A DNA stretch of 64,000 nucleotides from Trueperella sp. (lineage in GTDB: Bacteria > Actinomycetota > Actinomycetes > Actinomycetales > Actinomycetaceae), in NCBI GenBank assembly GCA_030532125.1, contig JAUNLU010000001.1, forward strand, positions 1 to 64,000, given 5' to 3'. Position numbers and translations under genes: made by a program. Below the pieces are notes generated by a model. That model searched no databases, was not told the DNA's origin, and saw nothing but the letters and a program-made list of their open reading frames with translations. Shown in pieces: positions 53,365-63,272 of this stretch (its first letter is position 1; every line of letters begins with the position of its first letter).

Positions 53365-54654
53365 GTGAAAGGTCGATGGGGAGACTTAGTTAAGCGCTAT
53401 CCTACGTTAGCTAAAGTATCTACTCTGATGACTGGCACCGTACTGGCCCAAGTATTGGTGTTTGCTCTTGCGCCGATCTCATCTCGGGTGTACACACCAG
53501 AGCAAACCGGTGAGTTTGCAATTATTTTGGCTGTTGCAACCACAATCGCAACAGTTGCAGGCCTGCGTTATGACTTAGCTATTGTCCTAGAAGAAAATCC
53601 AGCTAATGCCAGAATGCTAAGGAACACGGTAAGCCTAATCATTACCCTCGTCGCTGTGATTGCCACTATTACACTCTGGATCGCGGGGGACTGGCTGGCA
53701 AAGGCAGTTAACCACCCACAACTAGGACCTTGGTTCGCTACCGCCGGTCTAATTATCTTTACCACTGGTCAAATAAACTCTTATAACTACTGGTTCACAA
53801 AGACTGATCAGTTCCGCGCAATTTCAGTAAACCGCGTCCAGATGCGCGGAAGTATTGAAGCTATCCAAATTCTGCTCTCGCTATTTTGGATTGGCGGTCT
53901 TGCTGGTCTAGTAGTAGGGCACATCCTTGGACAGGCAGGTGCTGCCGGAACACTCGCTTACAAAGGTAAGAAACATGTTCCCAATGAAGGAAGTCCTACT
54001 GTATCTAGAAAATTCTTACTTAAACGATATCGCCGCATGCCTCTAATAAACGGTCCAAATGCGTTGGTAGACCAGATACGCTTGCAGGGAATTAACTTAT
54101 TGATAGGCACGTTATTTTCCACTAACGCAGTGGGACAATTCTCTAAAGCATGGCTTCTTATGCAAGCCCCTGTAACTTTAGTCACGGGGGCCGTATCACA
54201 AGTATTTTTCCAACGCTTTGCACAGACTCCACGAGGCGAGGTAGAGGCGTTGGTCAAGCGATCAGTTAAAGTATCGGCTGCAATCGGTTTCCTACCATTC
54301 CTATTATTGCTGGCATTTGCCCCAGTCATATTCCCGTGGTACCTAGGTTCCCAGTGGGATATTTCAGGATATATTGCGCAGGCACTAGTACCCTGGCTTT
54401 TCTTAAACGTTGCGACTTCACCGATTTCAACTGTGTTTATTGTGACTGAACGCCAGCATGAGCTTTTTATATTTGCAGTTGTGTATATGGCAACGGGACT
54501 AGGGAGTATTTACTGGGGACACCATGCTGGTTGGACCATTTTGCAAACTACCTGGCTACTATCTGGGCTGATGGCTGTCTGTCTTGCTGTAATGATTCTC
54601 TTAACTATTCGCGCCGGACGTATCTATGACAAATCAGAAGATACACAGCTCTAG
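53365..54654 (+). CDS. Wzx-type polysaccharide flippase
   Basis: A 429-residue membrane protein of the MOP superfamily with about twelve hydrophobic helices. The N-terminal pattern TLMTGTVLAQVLVFALAPIS and the repeated RVYTPEQTGEFAIIL are typical of O-antigen/lipid-linked sugar flippases. GTG start at 53365 behind GAGGAG. Diverges from the GT4 gene across 90 AT-rich bases that include CGCTTTT/AAAAGCG (53295-53301 and 53316-53322). No polymerase or other glycosyltransferase is close by, so its pathway must be completed elsewhere. Confidence 0.88.
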   Translation: MKGRWGDLVKRYPTLAKVSTLMTGTVLAQVLVFALAPISSRVYTPEQTGEFAIILAVATTIATVAGLRYDLAIVLEENPANARMLRNTVSLIITLVAVIATITLWIAGDWLAKAVNHPQLGPWFATAGLIIFTTGQINSYNYWFTKTDQFRAISVNRVQMRGSIEAIQILLSLFWIGGLAGLVVGHILGQAGAAGTLAYKGKKHVPNEGSPTVSRKFLLKRYRRMPLINGPNALVDQIRLQGINLLIGTLFSTNAVGQFSKAWLLMQAPVTLVTGAVSQVFFQRFAQTPRGEVEALVKRSVKVSAAIGFLPFLLLLAFAPVIFPWYLGSQWDISGYIAQALVPWLFLNVATSPISTVFIVTERQHELFIFAVVYMATGLGSIYWGHHAGWTILQTTWLLSGLMAVCLAVMILLTIRAGRIYDKSEDTQL

Positions 54655-54790
54655 ACTAGACGTCTATCAACACCGAGATAACCTGATTTACATCCAGTTT
54701 CTAGAAAGTTAGTGTTAGCTTCCGCTAGTAAAATATTCGACCCGTTTTTAGGCGCCAGTCAGGCGTAGCAAAAGGCTCACACGTAAAATA

Positions 54791-54818
54791 AAAGACCCCC
54801 GCCGCAGCGAGGGTCTTT
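54791..54818. terminator. Bidirectional intrinsic terminator
   Basis: AAAGACCC (54791-54798) pairs with GGGTCTTT (54811-54818), extended by CGC/GCG inside. The plus-strand side ends in TTTCT and the minus side in TTTTATTTTA, so it can serve both the flippase gene and rpmG. Confidence 0.85.
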
Positions 54819-54872
54819 CTAAGTTTACTGGCAGCCCAGCCCCTATTAGGTGGACCGGTTGTTAACCGCTAA

Positions 54873-55043
54873 CTAGCGAGTTTCGCGGTGCACCGTCGAC
54901 TGGTTACAGCGCGGGCAGTACTTCTTCATCTCGAGCCGATCCGGAGTATTGCGCCGGTTCTTCTTGGTTATGTAGTTGCGCTCCTTGCAAACCTCGCAGG
55001 CGAGGGTGATCTTGGGGCGAACGTCTGCAGACTTAACAGCCAC
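54873..55043 (-). CDS. rpmG: Large-subunit ribosomal protein L33, zinc type
   Basis: A 56-residue protein starting with GTG at 55043 ([20 protein letters not shown]), with GAGGAAA upstream. CEVC and CPRC form the zinc ribbon, so it is the zinc-dependent form. [20 protein letters not shown] is diagnostic. It follows three tRNA genes on the same strand, the usual actinobacterial arrangement. Confidence 0.95.
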   Translation of the reverse strand: MAVKSADVRPKITLACEVCKERNYITKKNRRNTPDRLEMKKYCPRCNQSTVHRETR

Positions 55044-55093
55044 GGTATTTTCCTCACGTTCTGGTTGGTTGAAGCGGTTGCTTCATCGGATCG

Positions 55094-55167
55094 TAGCGAG
55101 GGCGGGGTTTGAACCCGCGACCTCACGATTATGAGTCGTGCGCTCTGACCAACTGAGCTACCTCGCC
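55094..55167 (-). tRNA. tRNA-Met (CAT), elongator-like
   Basis: A 74-base cloverleaf with acceptor GGCGAGG/CCTCGCT (first pair G-U), anticodon loop CTCATAA with anticodon CAT, and T-loop GGTTCAAACCC. It lacks the three G-C pairs next to the anticodon loop of initiators (stem CGACT/AATCG type), so it is the elongator. Second-last of a tRNA-Tyr, -Thr, -Met, rpmG unit. Confidence 0.93.
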
Positions 55168-55228
55168 GCGTTCATCTCCGCCTGGTCAGCAGCGCTTACG
55201 GCGAGCTATCCGTTTTGGAAATGAATGG

Positions 55229-55301
55229 AGCCCCGAAAGGGAATCGAACCCTTGACCTTCTCCTTACCATGGAGACGCTCTGCCGTCTGAGCTATCGGGG
55301 C
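55229..55301 (-). tRNA. tRNA-Thr (GGT)
   Basis: A 73-base cloverleaf: acceptor GCCCCGA/TCGGGGC, anticodon stem TCTCC/GGAGA enclosing ATGGTAA (anticodon GGT), T-loop GGGTTCGATTCCC. No encoded CCA. Confidence 0.95.
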
Positions 55302-55402
55302 AGCTTGGCAAGCCTACCAATTGTTCAGTGCGCTTACCGCTCGAGCCAATGAGAGATCGCTCTCAACCGACTATTACTGTTGTTACCCAGTAATCCGAGC
55401 TG

Positions 55403-55483
55403 TGGCGGGTGAGGGATTCGAACCCCCGTAGCTCTCGCAGATGATTTACAGTCACCCCCGTTTGGCCGCTTCGGTAACCCGCC
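55403..55483 (-). tRNA. tRNA-Tyr (GTA)
   Basis: An 81-base class II tRNA with a long variable arm: acceptor GGCGGGT/ACCCGCC, anticodon loop CTGTAAA with anticodon GTA, T-loop GGGTTCGAATCCC. First of the three-tRNA cluster. Confidence 0.95.
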
Positions 55484-55643
55484 GTGCGCACTGCGGTTAA
55501 ACATGTGCGCAAACACTGACATTAGCAGCACTCCCCTAGGCGGTGTCAAACTATATCGGTGCCGCTAAAGTCACATTTAGCTTTACGACGCCGCCGTAGC
55601 ACCGGGCACCCGCTGAAAACCTGGGTACGGGGAGATTTTGCTC

Positions 55644-57026
55644 TCAGTGCAGCTTGCCGTCATGCGGTTCCCCCCGGGAAACCGCCGTCATCGTTTCATG
55701 CTCCACAACTTTGATACGTTCCTTGCCACGCTTAGCGCCCTCCGCACGTTCAAAGTCTTCTAGCCGGCGCCAGCCTTCCCAGTCGGTATAACGCACTCCT
55801 TTGGCGTCTAGCTCCGCTTTGGTAGCTTCCCAACCGACGGCGTCAGTAGTGGCGCGCAGCAGACCAGCCTGGTAGTCAGCCACTAGGTTAGCGATCGTTT
55901 CCTGGGCATCAGATTTAGTGGACCCAATCAACCCCACTGGACCGCGCTTAATCCACCCGGTGGCATACATTCCGGGTACTGGTGCGCCGTCTTGCAGCAC
56001 TCGACCGGCCTCATTGGGAACCACTCCGCGCAGCTCGTCAAATGGTGCCCCCGGGATTGGTGAAGAAGAATATCCCACCGCCCGGTACACCGCCTGCACC
56101 GGGTAATCAATAAATTCCCCAGTGCCAGCTGCTGAGCCATCGCCTTGCAGTGCGGTGCGTTCCATCCGGATTCCAGTTACGTGGTCAGTGCCCAGAATTT
56201 CTGCCGGCTGCTGCAACATGTGGATATGGATCCGCCGGGATGCCGTCAAATCCTCTGGCTCTTGGAAAACCCAATCTTGCAGCTGATCTACCACCTGGCG
56301 CGTCATCTTGGACGCTTCCATTGCTGCTTCCGAACCGGCGTCATAATCGAAGTCTTCTGGGTAGACGATAATGTCCACATCTGGCACCTGCCCCAGTTCC
56401 CGCAGCTCCATTGGAGTGAATTTGACTTGGGCGGGGCCGCGCCGACCAAAGACGTGCACATCAGTAACCGGAGAAGTGCGCAACCCGGCTTCCACGTTTT
56501 CCGGGATTTCGGTACTTGCCAGATCCGCTGGATGCTTTGCCAGAATGCGCGCGACGTCGAGCGCCACATTCCCCACCCCAATAACGGCCACCTCTTTGGC
56601 ATTGAGTGGCCACGTACGCGGGTAGTCCGGGTGACCGTCATACCAATAGACGAATTCAGCCGCGCCATACACTTCTGGCAATTCTGCCCCGGGGATATTG
56701 AACGGCTTATCCCGGTCCGCGCCGGTAGCAATAATTACTGCGTCATAGTGGGCGTGGAGCTGGTCGAAAGTGAGATCTTTGCCGATTTCCACATTGCCCA
56801 CTAGGCGAATATCGCCACGCTGCAATACGTTGTATAGCGCATTAATAATGGCTTTAATACGGGGATGATCTGGGGCGACGCCGTAGCGCACCAGACCATA
56901 AGGCGCAGGGAGTTTTTCGTACAGGTCAATCTGTACCGAGACTCCAGATTTGGCGAGAATATCGGAGGCGTAGATTCCTGCCGGTCCAGCGCCTATTACT
57001 GCTACCTGCAAGGGACGTTCGCTCAC
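55644..57026 (-). CDS. fprA: Ferredoxin/flavodoxin--NADP+ reductase, FprA type
   Basis: A 460-residue FAD/NADPH enzyme resembling adrenodoxin reductase. The FAD site is VAVIGAGPAGIYASDIL, ATGADRDKPFNIPGAE follows, the NADP site is VAVIGVGNVALDVARIL and the FAD/NADP C-terminal motif is YATGWIKRGPVGLIGSTKSD. It passes electrons between NADPH and ferredoxin in the cytoplasm. Confidence 0.95.
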   Translation of the reverse strand: MSERPLQVAVIGAGPAGIYASDILAKSGVSVQIDLYEKLPAPYGLVRYGVAPDHPRIKAIINALYNVLQRGDIRLVGNVEIGKDLTFDQLHAHYDAVIIATGADRDKPFNIPGAELPEVYGAAEFVYWYDGHPDYPRTWPLNAKEVAVIGVGNVALDVARILAKHPADLASTEIPENVEAGLRTSPVTDVHVFGRRGPAQVKFTPMELRELGQVPDVDIIVYPEDFDYDAGSEAAMEASKMTRQVVDQLQDWVFQEPEDLTASRRIHIHMLQQPAEILGTDHVTGIRMERTALQGDGSAAGTGEFIDYPVQAVYRAVGYSSSPIPGAPFDELRGVVPNEAGRVLQDGAPVPGMYATGWIKRGPVGLIGSTKSDAQETIANLVADYQAGLLRATTDAVGWEATKAELDAKGVRYTDWEGWRRLEDFERAEGAKRGKERIKVVEHETMTAVSRGEPHDGKLH

Positions 57027-57171
57027 TGTTACCTCTTTCCACTTTCCGCGCCAACTGCGCGCTTACCGCAAGTTCTTCCAGCTAGAGCCAGAAATAATTT
57101 CCCGCCGCTAGTTTGACTAACCACCGGTCAATCTTAATGCGGCAGTGCAGTTATTCCTATGACGCAAGCGA

Positions 57172-57203
57172 GCGGGTGACCAATTCGTCAATTGGCCACC
57201 CGC
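57172..57203 (-). terminator. Hairpin after hpf
   Basis: GCGGGTG-A-CCAATT and AATTGG-C-CACCCGC (57172-57203, loop CGTC) form a long stem with one mismatch, 42 bases after the hpf stop. No T-run is seen on the minus strand, so termination efficiency is uncertain. Confidence 0.6.
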
Positions 57204-57244
57204 GTGCTGCAGTAAATTAGATGGTTATTTTACCGGCTGAGAGA

Positions 57245-57916
57245 TTAATCCTCCCCCGGGCCAAAGTTGGACGCAGTGGCGTCCAACCGGATAATCCCAT
57301 AGGTCCAGCCCCGACGCCGATAGGCAGCACAGGGCTGCTTAGTTTCTTCATCGATAAACAGGTAGAACGGATGCCCCACTAATTCCATTTCATAGATAGC
57401 TTGATCAACAGAGATAGGCGCTGCTTCGTAGAGCTTTTGCCTAACGATCACTGGAGAATCTCCCAGCTGAGATTCCACTGCTTCGCCGGGCACAGTCGGG
57501 ATAGCCTGTGCTTCTTTCGCTACCTGTGCTGCGGCAGCGGCCTGCGCAGACTCCTGCAGCAGTTCTGCTACCGGCAGTTCACGCGGTGCTTGGTCACGCA
57601 GACTAGCTTTCCGGCGGCGCGTCAACCGATCGTGCTTACGCCGGAGCCGTTCAAAGAGTTTGGTGGAGGCTAAGTCCAAGGCGCTGAATCGATCAGCAGA
57701 GGAAGCTTCGGCACGTACCGTTGGTCCTTTATCTCGCACGGTTATTTCGATGCGGTCAGACTCTTCTGCGCGAGCCGGATTTGTTTCTTTAATTACTTCC
57801 ACTTCCACCCGCTGAGTATAGGGAGCAAACTGTTCAATCTTGGCGAGCTTCTCTGCTATATGTTCGCGGAATCTATCGGAAACTTCGGTGTTTCGGCTAT
57901 TTACTACGATTTCCAC
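57245..57916 (-). CDS. hpf: Ribosome hibernation promoting factor, long form
   Basis: A 223-residue HPF. The N-terminal RaiA fold (MEIVVNSRNTEVSDRFREHI, TVRDKGPTVRAEASSADRFS) binds the 30S tRNA/mRNA channel; the C-terminal domain (AIYEMELVGHPFYLFIDEET) dimerises ribosomes into 100S particles. The two are joined by a basic and Ala-rich linker. Confidence 0.96.
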   Translation of the reverse strand: MEIVVNSRNTEVSDRFREHIAEKLAKIEQFAPYTQRVEVEVIKETNPARAEESDRIEITVRDKGPTVRAEASSADRFSALDLASTKLFERLRRKHDRLTRRRKASLRDQAPRELPVAELLQESAQAAAAAQVAKEAQAIPTVPGEAVESQLGDSPVIVRQKLYEAAPISVDQAIYEMELVGHPFYLFIDEETKQPCAAYRRRGWTYGIIRLDATASNFGPGED

Positions 57917-58112
57917 GGTAACCTCCTGGAGTTAATGCGGATGACTTCCGCAGGGTTTATAACTGCTCGTTACCCGAGCTAAATTTTTCACCCCCTATCC
58001 ACCAGTAAAACCACCGATAGCCACCTAGCCAGTGGCGATACCGCAAATAAGTTGCGCTGTGGTCAGCTGTTTTATTGCGTCCATTCTAAAGCAAATAAAA
58101 TATTTTTGTGTT

Positions 58113-58865
58113 CTAGCTAACATTTCCTACTGAGCTTTTTCGCGGGTCTGGGGCAGCAGCAAGCGCAATTGCGCCAATCAACTGCCCGCCAGCTTGGTTC
58201 ACTGCACGCGAAATACCCGCGATAGTAGCTCCAGTGGTCACCACATCATCTACTGCAATCACTCGCTTGCCGGTTAAATCCGCAGTGGGATAGATGCGAT
58301 GGGATTTCTGCCCCCGGCCGCTCAACTGCAAGGGACGCCCGCGGCTATCTATCGCCGCGAACCAGCCACTTTGCCGCGCCAATACATCAGCATATTTACC
58401 ACCCCAAGTCTGCCCTGCTTGCTGTGCCAGCACACCTGCCACGAATCTCCCTGACCTTTTACGACTAGCTGCTGACGGCGCCGGCACCCACAACACCGGG
58501 TTATTCTCGCTTCCAGTTACTGCGGCTAGTCCAAACCACTGAGATACGGGCGCTTTAGCCAACTCGCTACGCCATAGCGCAGCTATCTCTGCCTCTAATC
58601 CGGCATTAACCTGGTTTTTCCAGGACACTATCACCCGCGCAGCGGGATCCAGATATTCAGCTAAAGCATAGGTGGGATACGGATAATACAGTTCGCCGTC
58701 AGCTCCTACCCGGGCCAGATAGGGGGCTTGGGTATCCACCCGCCGCCACCCCACCGTCAATGCCGAGCGGCAATCGGGGCATAGATCTGTATCCCATTCT
58801 CCGCACGGGCAAGCCCGCGGGAAAATAAGATTCGCTAAGTCAGAAACACAAGCCGCAATTGCCAT
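58113..58865 (-). CDS. ComF-family phosphoribosyltransferase-like protein
   Basis: A 250-residue protein. The N-terminal Cys cluster (CPCGEWDTDLCPDC) is the zinc finger of ComF proteins; the C-terminal PRTase domain has the PRPP loop RVIAVDDVVTTGATIAG. ComF is linked with competence and DNA uptake in some bacteria; in actinobacteria its role is unclear. In this clade it usually lies near lpqB and hpf, as here. Confidence 0.9.
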   Translation of the reverse strand: MAIAACVSDLANLIFPRACPCGEWDTDLCPDCRSALTVGWRRVDTQAPYLARVGADGELYYPYPTYALAEYLDPAARVIVSWKNQVNAGLEAEIAALWRSELAKAPVSQWFGLAAVTGSENNPVLWVPAPSAASRKRSGRFVAGVLAQQAGQTWGGKYADVLARQSGWFAAIDSRGRPLQLSGRGQKSHRIYPTADLTGKRVIAVDDVVTTGATIAGISRAVNQAGGQLIGAIALAAAPDPRKSSVGNVS

Positions 58866-58995
58866 AGCGCTAGCATCACGCGAGATCCCTCAACTTGCCG
58901 GTAGACAATATGCCGCGTGGAAAACCTATCCAGCTGAGTGGCAGTGGAAAACCAGTACTGTCCACTGGCACTGGCTAGCGTTCTCATACGTTAGC

Positions 58996-60681
58996 TCAGC
59001 CAGGTAATGCTGGCGCAGTTACCTCGGTGGCTACTACTCGCCAGGCTCCGCCGTCATACCGGAAAAGTGACCCATTCTTCGCCACAAGCACTACTGATTC
59101 CAAGCCCAGCCCGCCAGTAAGTGCCACCGGGTTATCCGGCGCAGAAATAGTTTTAGGAGTTGCCCCGATAGTCACAATCTGCAAACTGAGTTCCGATCCA
59201 GTCTTAGATCGCGCCAAAACTATGAGTTCACTTTCCGCTATCCAGGCTAGATCAGTGATTTCAGCGAGTCGCTGCCCTAACGGCACTACTTCCCCCAGTT
59301 TTAGCGGGCGCCCGGTTTCATCGCGCTGAATAGCCGCCACACCCAAACTGGTGGCGTCGTCCTTGCGGTAAACCACCACCATCCGAGTACCTTCGCGCGA
59401 GACATGCAAGCTTTGCAGCTGGGCGCCATTTAGCCAATTAGCTGGAACCATAACCCCAGCCCCACCGGCAATATCTACCGCATTCAATATCCCGGCTGAG
59501 TTACTGACACCAGTCCACGCCCAACCATAAGAATCTACTGATGGAGCTACCAATGCTGTACCAGCAATAAGCTGCGTCACCTCGGCACTACCCACTGCAA
59601 TACGGTATAGCCCATCTTTGCCTAGCCCCACGATAGTGCGCGGTTCTTCAGTGTAGCCACTGGCAATTGCAGTGAGCCCGAGTCCAGTAACTGCTGGCGC
59701 CGCCACCAATGGTTCTACTTGAGTTTCGGTCACTCGCGCTGGCACACCATTTTGCAGCACTAGCAGAGCGTAACTGGAGTAAGGATAAGAGGGCAGATCA
59801 AGGCGGTTGGGTCGGCGCAATTCTGCGCCTACCGCGCTCAGCCGCACCCCTTGTACCGACCGCAACCCAGTTAGAGTTTTTGTGAACTGGGCGTACAGCA
59901 AGTCCAAATTATTCTGAGTAATTTGCGCAGCAGCTGCCGATAGATCTACCGTGGCCACGCCGTCTTCCACTTTCACGGTAGGAGTCGCCAAAGTAGTACC
60001 CACTGGCACAGCCGTGCCCACCGCGTCAGACAACCAAGCTGGCGGGCCAGCTATCAACGCCTCCGCAGCCAAAGTTGGCGCAGAATTGCGCGGGAACCAG
60101 CGCACAGTAGGCACCAGTGCGGTGCGATCTACCGTCAAGTAATAAACCACGCTTTCTTCAAATTGCGACTGGAAAACTGCTGCCGGCACAGTAATGCCAT
60201 CGTCTAGTACCGCTATCCGCCATTCGCCGTCAGCATTGCGCACCAAAGAGAACTCTCCGCTGATTACGGAGTCAGCAGCCGCAGTGGTCAAGGTTCCGGT
60301 TTTGTCCAGACTGGCCATTGCAGCTACCGATATCCGCACTGCTCCAGAATTGCTCCGCGAAAGCGCGGGACTCTGATTATCTGGATAGAGCCGCACCTGT
60401 GCAGTTGGATCCCAACTGGCAGCAGCTTCTGGCGTCAGGAACTGCCGAGCGACGGCGAAATCTTCGGATACCCCCGCAGCAGAAGCTCGTAAAAATCCGG
60501 TTATCAGTTCCTCAGCACTGGCACCTTTGGTGGGGCCCTGCGCATTTAGCGTAACTTCGCTCGTCTTGTTTTCCGGAAAGGGCACCGCCTGGGGCGCGCC
60601 AGAAACTGGGAGCAAACTGCTGCATCCCGCTAGTAGCAATACGCCGGCGATTACTGACAAAATTTTTACCGCTTTATTCAT
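58996..60681 (-). CDS. lpqB: LpqB lipoprotein, MtrAB accessory
   Basis: A 561-residue lipoprotein. The signal peptide ends VLLLAGC with Cys20 as the lipidation site. The GerMN-like sporulation/germination domain is around 170-290 (ALIAGPPAWLSDAVGTAVPV) and a beta-propeller-like C-terminal half follows. It is thought to act with the MtrB sensor. The ATG overlaps the mtrB end by eight bases. Confidence 0.95.
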   Translation of the reverse strand: MNKAVKILSVIAGVLLLAGCSSLLPVSGAPQAVPFPENKTSEVTLNAQGPTKGASAEELITGFLRASAAGVSEDFAVARQFLTPEAAASWDPTAQVRLYPDNQSPALSRSNSGAVRISVAAMASLDKTGTLTTAAADSVISGEFSLVRNADGEWRIAVLDDGITVPAAVFQSQFEESVVYYLTVDRTALVPTVRWFPRNSAPTLAAEALIAGPPAWLSDAVGTAVPVGTTLATPTVKVEDGVATVDLSAAAAQITQNNLDLLYAQFTKTLTGLRSVQGVRLSAVGAELRRPNRLDLPSYPYSSYALLVLQNGVPARVTETQVEPLVAAPAVTGLGLTAIASGYTEEPRTIVGLGKDGLYRIAVGSAEVTQLIAGTALVAPSVDSYGWAWTGVSNSAGILNAVDIAGGAGVMVPANWLNGAQLQSLHVSREGTRMVVVYRKDDATSLGVAAIQRDETGRPLKLGEVVPLGQRLAEITDLAWIAESELIVLARSKTGSELSLQIVTIGATPKTISAPDNPVALTGGLGLESVVLVAKNGSLFRYDGGAWRVVATEVTAPALPG

Positions 60682-62416
60682 CGGGCTCTCCTGCGCTAGG
60701 GGAATCAGCGGTATCTGCTGCCGATGCTGCTGCTAGGGCTGCTTCTCCTTCAGTTGACGCTGCGCTGGCCACTGCCGGATCTGATGGCGTATTTTCCACT
60801 GTTGGCAATTCCAGCTCAAGCGGCGGCTGGTACGGCTCACCCACCACTTTTGGCAATGTGAGCAGGAAACACGATCCCAGACCTAATTCCCCAATTGCCG
60901 CTAGGGTGCCACCGTGCAACAGCGCATCTTCTTTTGCGATAGTAAGCCCAAGCCCGGTGCCGCCAGATTTGCGCACCCGGGAGGCGTCCGCACGCCAGAA
61001 ACGATCAAATACATGCGCAGCCTGGTCTGGGCTCAAGCCCACTCCGTGATCGATAACCCGCACCGCCACCGCGGTATCATTGCCGCACACTTCCACTGCC
61101 ACTGGATTTCCTTCTGCATGTTCCAGTGCATTTACTACCAGATTGCGCACTATGCGTTGCACTCGGCGCGGCTCTACTTCTGCGGCAGTATCGCCAATTA
61201 TTGCTACTGACACTTCCACTTCATTATCTGCCGCAAGTGGCTGTGCCATATCAACAACTTCAGTAACTATCTGGGCAATATCAGCATGCTCAGTTGCCAG
61301 GCTCATGCCACCGGCGTCATACCTAGAAATTTCTAGTAAATCAGCCAGCATGGTATCCAAGTTCAACAGTTGAGAATGTTGCAGCTCAGCGCTGCGCCGC
61401 AAAGCTGGGGGAAGTTCTTCCCGCTTGTCATATATCAGCTGACCAGCCATCCGAATGGTGGTAACAGGAGAGCGCAATTCATGAGAGACGGAGGAAACGA
61501 AATTAGTTTGTACTTTCGACATGCGCTCCATGCGGTTGAATTGGTCTTCCAATGACGACGCCATCTGATTAAAAGACTGTGCTAGCTGCGCTAATTCATC
61601 GCGGCCGCGCACCGGCATACGCGACTCAAATTCCCCTTCGGCCAACTGCTTTGCGGATAGCGATGCTTCCCGGATTGGGCGCAATAGCAGCCGCAATACA
61701 ATCCAGGAAATTAGGAAAATCAGCACTATCAACCCCAGCACTGCCACAATCAGCACTCGGAAAGTAGTGGACAGCAATTCTTCGGACTTTTCCAGCGAGT
61801 ACGCTACATACAATTCGTAGTAACCCGAAGTCGGTATTTTGAGTTTGGTGCCGAGCAAAATTCCGGCCGCTGCGCCATCTTCCCGGGGAATTTCCACCGA
61901 CTGCCACGCTATCTGCTCCCCCTCATTTACTAGTTCCCGCAGCTCCGGAGTAACTAGTGCTCGAACCTGGGTGGCGGTCGCCGTGGCATTTTCCCAAATT
62001 TGATTTTGGGTATCCTGCTCGGGGGAACGCACTAACGTGGCACCCATCAAACCATTAGCCGGGTCATAAAGTGAGCTGATGATCTGATCTGCCACCTGTT
62101 GTGCTTCCCCGATAGTCGGCGAACTGTAGGTGTTGAATCGCTCTTGGGCGATGCTGGCTTCGGAGTAGAACTGTTCGATCGCCAAATTTACGTTTTGCTC
62201 AAAAACAGCTCCGCGTAGCTGCCCGGCGATTACTGCACCAAAGAACGCAACTATCACTGCGCCGCCCATAATGATGGAAACTGTGGTGCGGAATAGCAGC
62301 GAAGTATGCCAATCTTCGCGGAATTGCCCTACTCGCTTTGTTACCTGAGCTCGAAAGCCACCCACCGCTTCTTCGGTTTTGCGATGAGCCCGCTCTCGGT
62401 TGCCGCGCTGGCTCAC
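60674..62416 (-). CDS. mtrB: Sensor histidine kinase MtrB
   Basis: A 580-residue two-helix sensor kinase. Membrane helices lie at about 41-66 and 220-246, enclosing an extracytoplasmic domain. HAMP follows (LRPIREASLSAKQLAEG), then the phospho-acceptor H312 in SVSHELRSPVTTIR, and the ATP domain with VVNALEHAEG, DHGVGLSPDQ and GTGLGLTIAKED. The C-terminal tail is Ala/Glu-rich. It senses an unknown envelope cue and phosphorylates MtrA. Confidence 0.96.
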   Translation of the reverse strand: MSQRGNRERAHRKTEEAVGGFRAQVTKRVGQFREDWHTSLLFRTTVSIIMGGAVIVAFFGAVIAGQLRGAVFEQNVNLAIEQFYSEASIAQERFNTYSSPTIGEAQQVADQIISSLYDPANGLMGATLVRSPEQDTQNQIWENATATATQVRALVTPELRELVNEGEQIAWQSVEIPREDGAAAGILLGTKLKIPTSGYYELYVAYSLEKSEELLSTTFRVLIVAVLGLIVLIFLISWIVLRLLLRPIREASLSAKQLAEGEFESRMPVRGRDELAQLAQSFNQMASSLEDQFNRMERMSKVQTNFVSSVSHELRSPVTTIRMAGQLIYDKREELPPALRRSAELQHSQLLNLDTMLADLLEISRYDAGGMSLATEHADIAQIVTEVVDMAQPLAADNEVEVSVAIIGDTAAEVEPRRVQRIVRNLVVNALEHAEGNPVAVEVCGNDTAVAVRVIDHGVGLSPDQAAHVFDRFWRADASRVRKSGGTGLGLTIAKEDALLHGGTLAAIGELGLGSCFLLTLPKVVGEPYQPPLELELPTVENTPSDPAVASAASTEGEAALAAASAADTADSPSAGEPDE

Positions 62417-63090
62417 TGGGCTACGGCTCCAGCCCGGTATCCCACCCCACGCACGGTAAGTACAACTTGCGGATTTTCCGGATCAGTTTCCACTTTGGAG
62501 CGCAACCGCTGCACATGGACATTAACTAGCCGAGTATCTGCTGAATGCTTATAACCCCAGACCTGTTCCAAAAGTTCTTCACGTGAAAATACTTGGTATG
62601 GCTTGCTGGCAAGCACAGTGAGGATGTCAAATTCGAGCGGGGTAAGGTGAATTAGCTCGGTACCACGGCGAACTTCATGAGCTCCCAGATCTATCGAAAC
62701 ATCAGCTATTTGCAGCACTTCAGGTTCGGGTTCTTGACGGCGCAACCGGGCCCGCACCCGAGCTAGCAGCACCGAGTTCTCAAAGGGTTTGGTGACGTAG
62801 TCATCTGCCCCGGCTTCCAGCCCAGCAATAACATCGACCGAATCCGTTTTGGCGCTCATCATAATTATCGGCACATCGGATTCTTCGCGCAGTTTACGGC
62901 ATACACTGACGCCGTCTTCTCCCGGGAGCATGATGTCTAGGAGCACCAGGTCAGGGCGCTCGGCACGGAAAAGCGGCAGCACCTTACTACCATTTGCACA
63001 AACCGATACTTCAAATCCCTCAGACTCCAGCAAAATTGCTACCATTTCGGAAATTCCGGGATCGTCATCAACTACCAGAATCCGCATCAT
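62413..63090 (-). CDS. mtrA: Response regulator MtrA
   Basis: A 225-residue OmpR-type regulator. The phospho-acceptor is D52 in LVLLDIMLPGEDG, Thr and Lys of the receiver are in MMSAKTDS and VTKPFENS, and the DNA-binding wing-helix domain ends LRSKVETDPENPQVVLTVRG. It controls cell-division and envelope genes in relatives. mtrB overlaps it by four bases. It may regulate the divergent membrane gene across the 182-base spacer; this is not shown. Confidence 0.97.
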   Translation of the reverse strand: MMRILVVDDDPGISEMVAILLESEGFEVSVCANGSKVLPLFRAERPDLVLLDIMLPGEDGVSVCRKLREESDVPIIMMSAKTDSVDVIAGLEAGADDYVTKPFENSVLLARVRARLRRQEPEPEVLQIADVSIDLGAHEVRRGTELIHLTPLEFDILTVLASKPYQVFSREELLEQVWGYKHSADTRLVNVHVQRLRSKVETDPENPQVVLTVRGVGYRAGAVAQ

Positions 63091-63272
63091 TCACCCTTTC
63101 ATCGCGACTCCCTCTAATCTACCGCACCGCACCCCCAATTTTGCTGGGCACACTTATATTTTGCTGCCACTGCACTGGAACTCAGAAACAAGCATTCTGC
63201 TTTTGCGCTGGTTATTAGATCTGTAGACTCGTACTGGGCAGCTTTTAGTATGCCAACAACTAAGGAGAGCAC

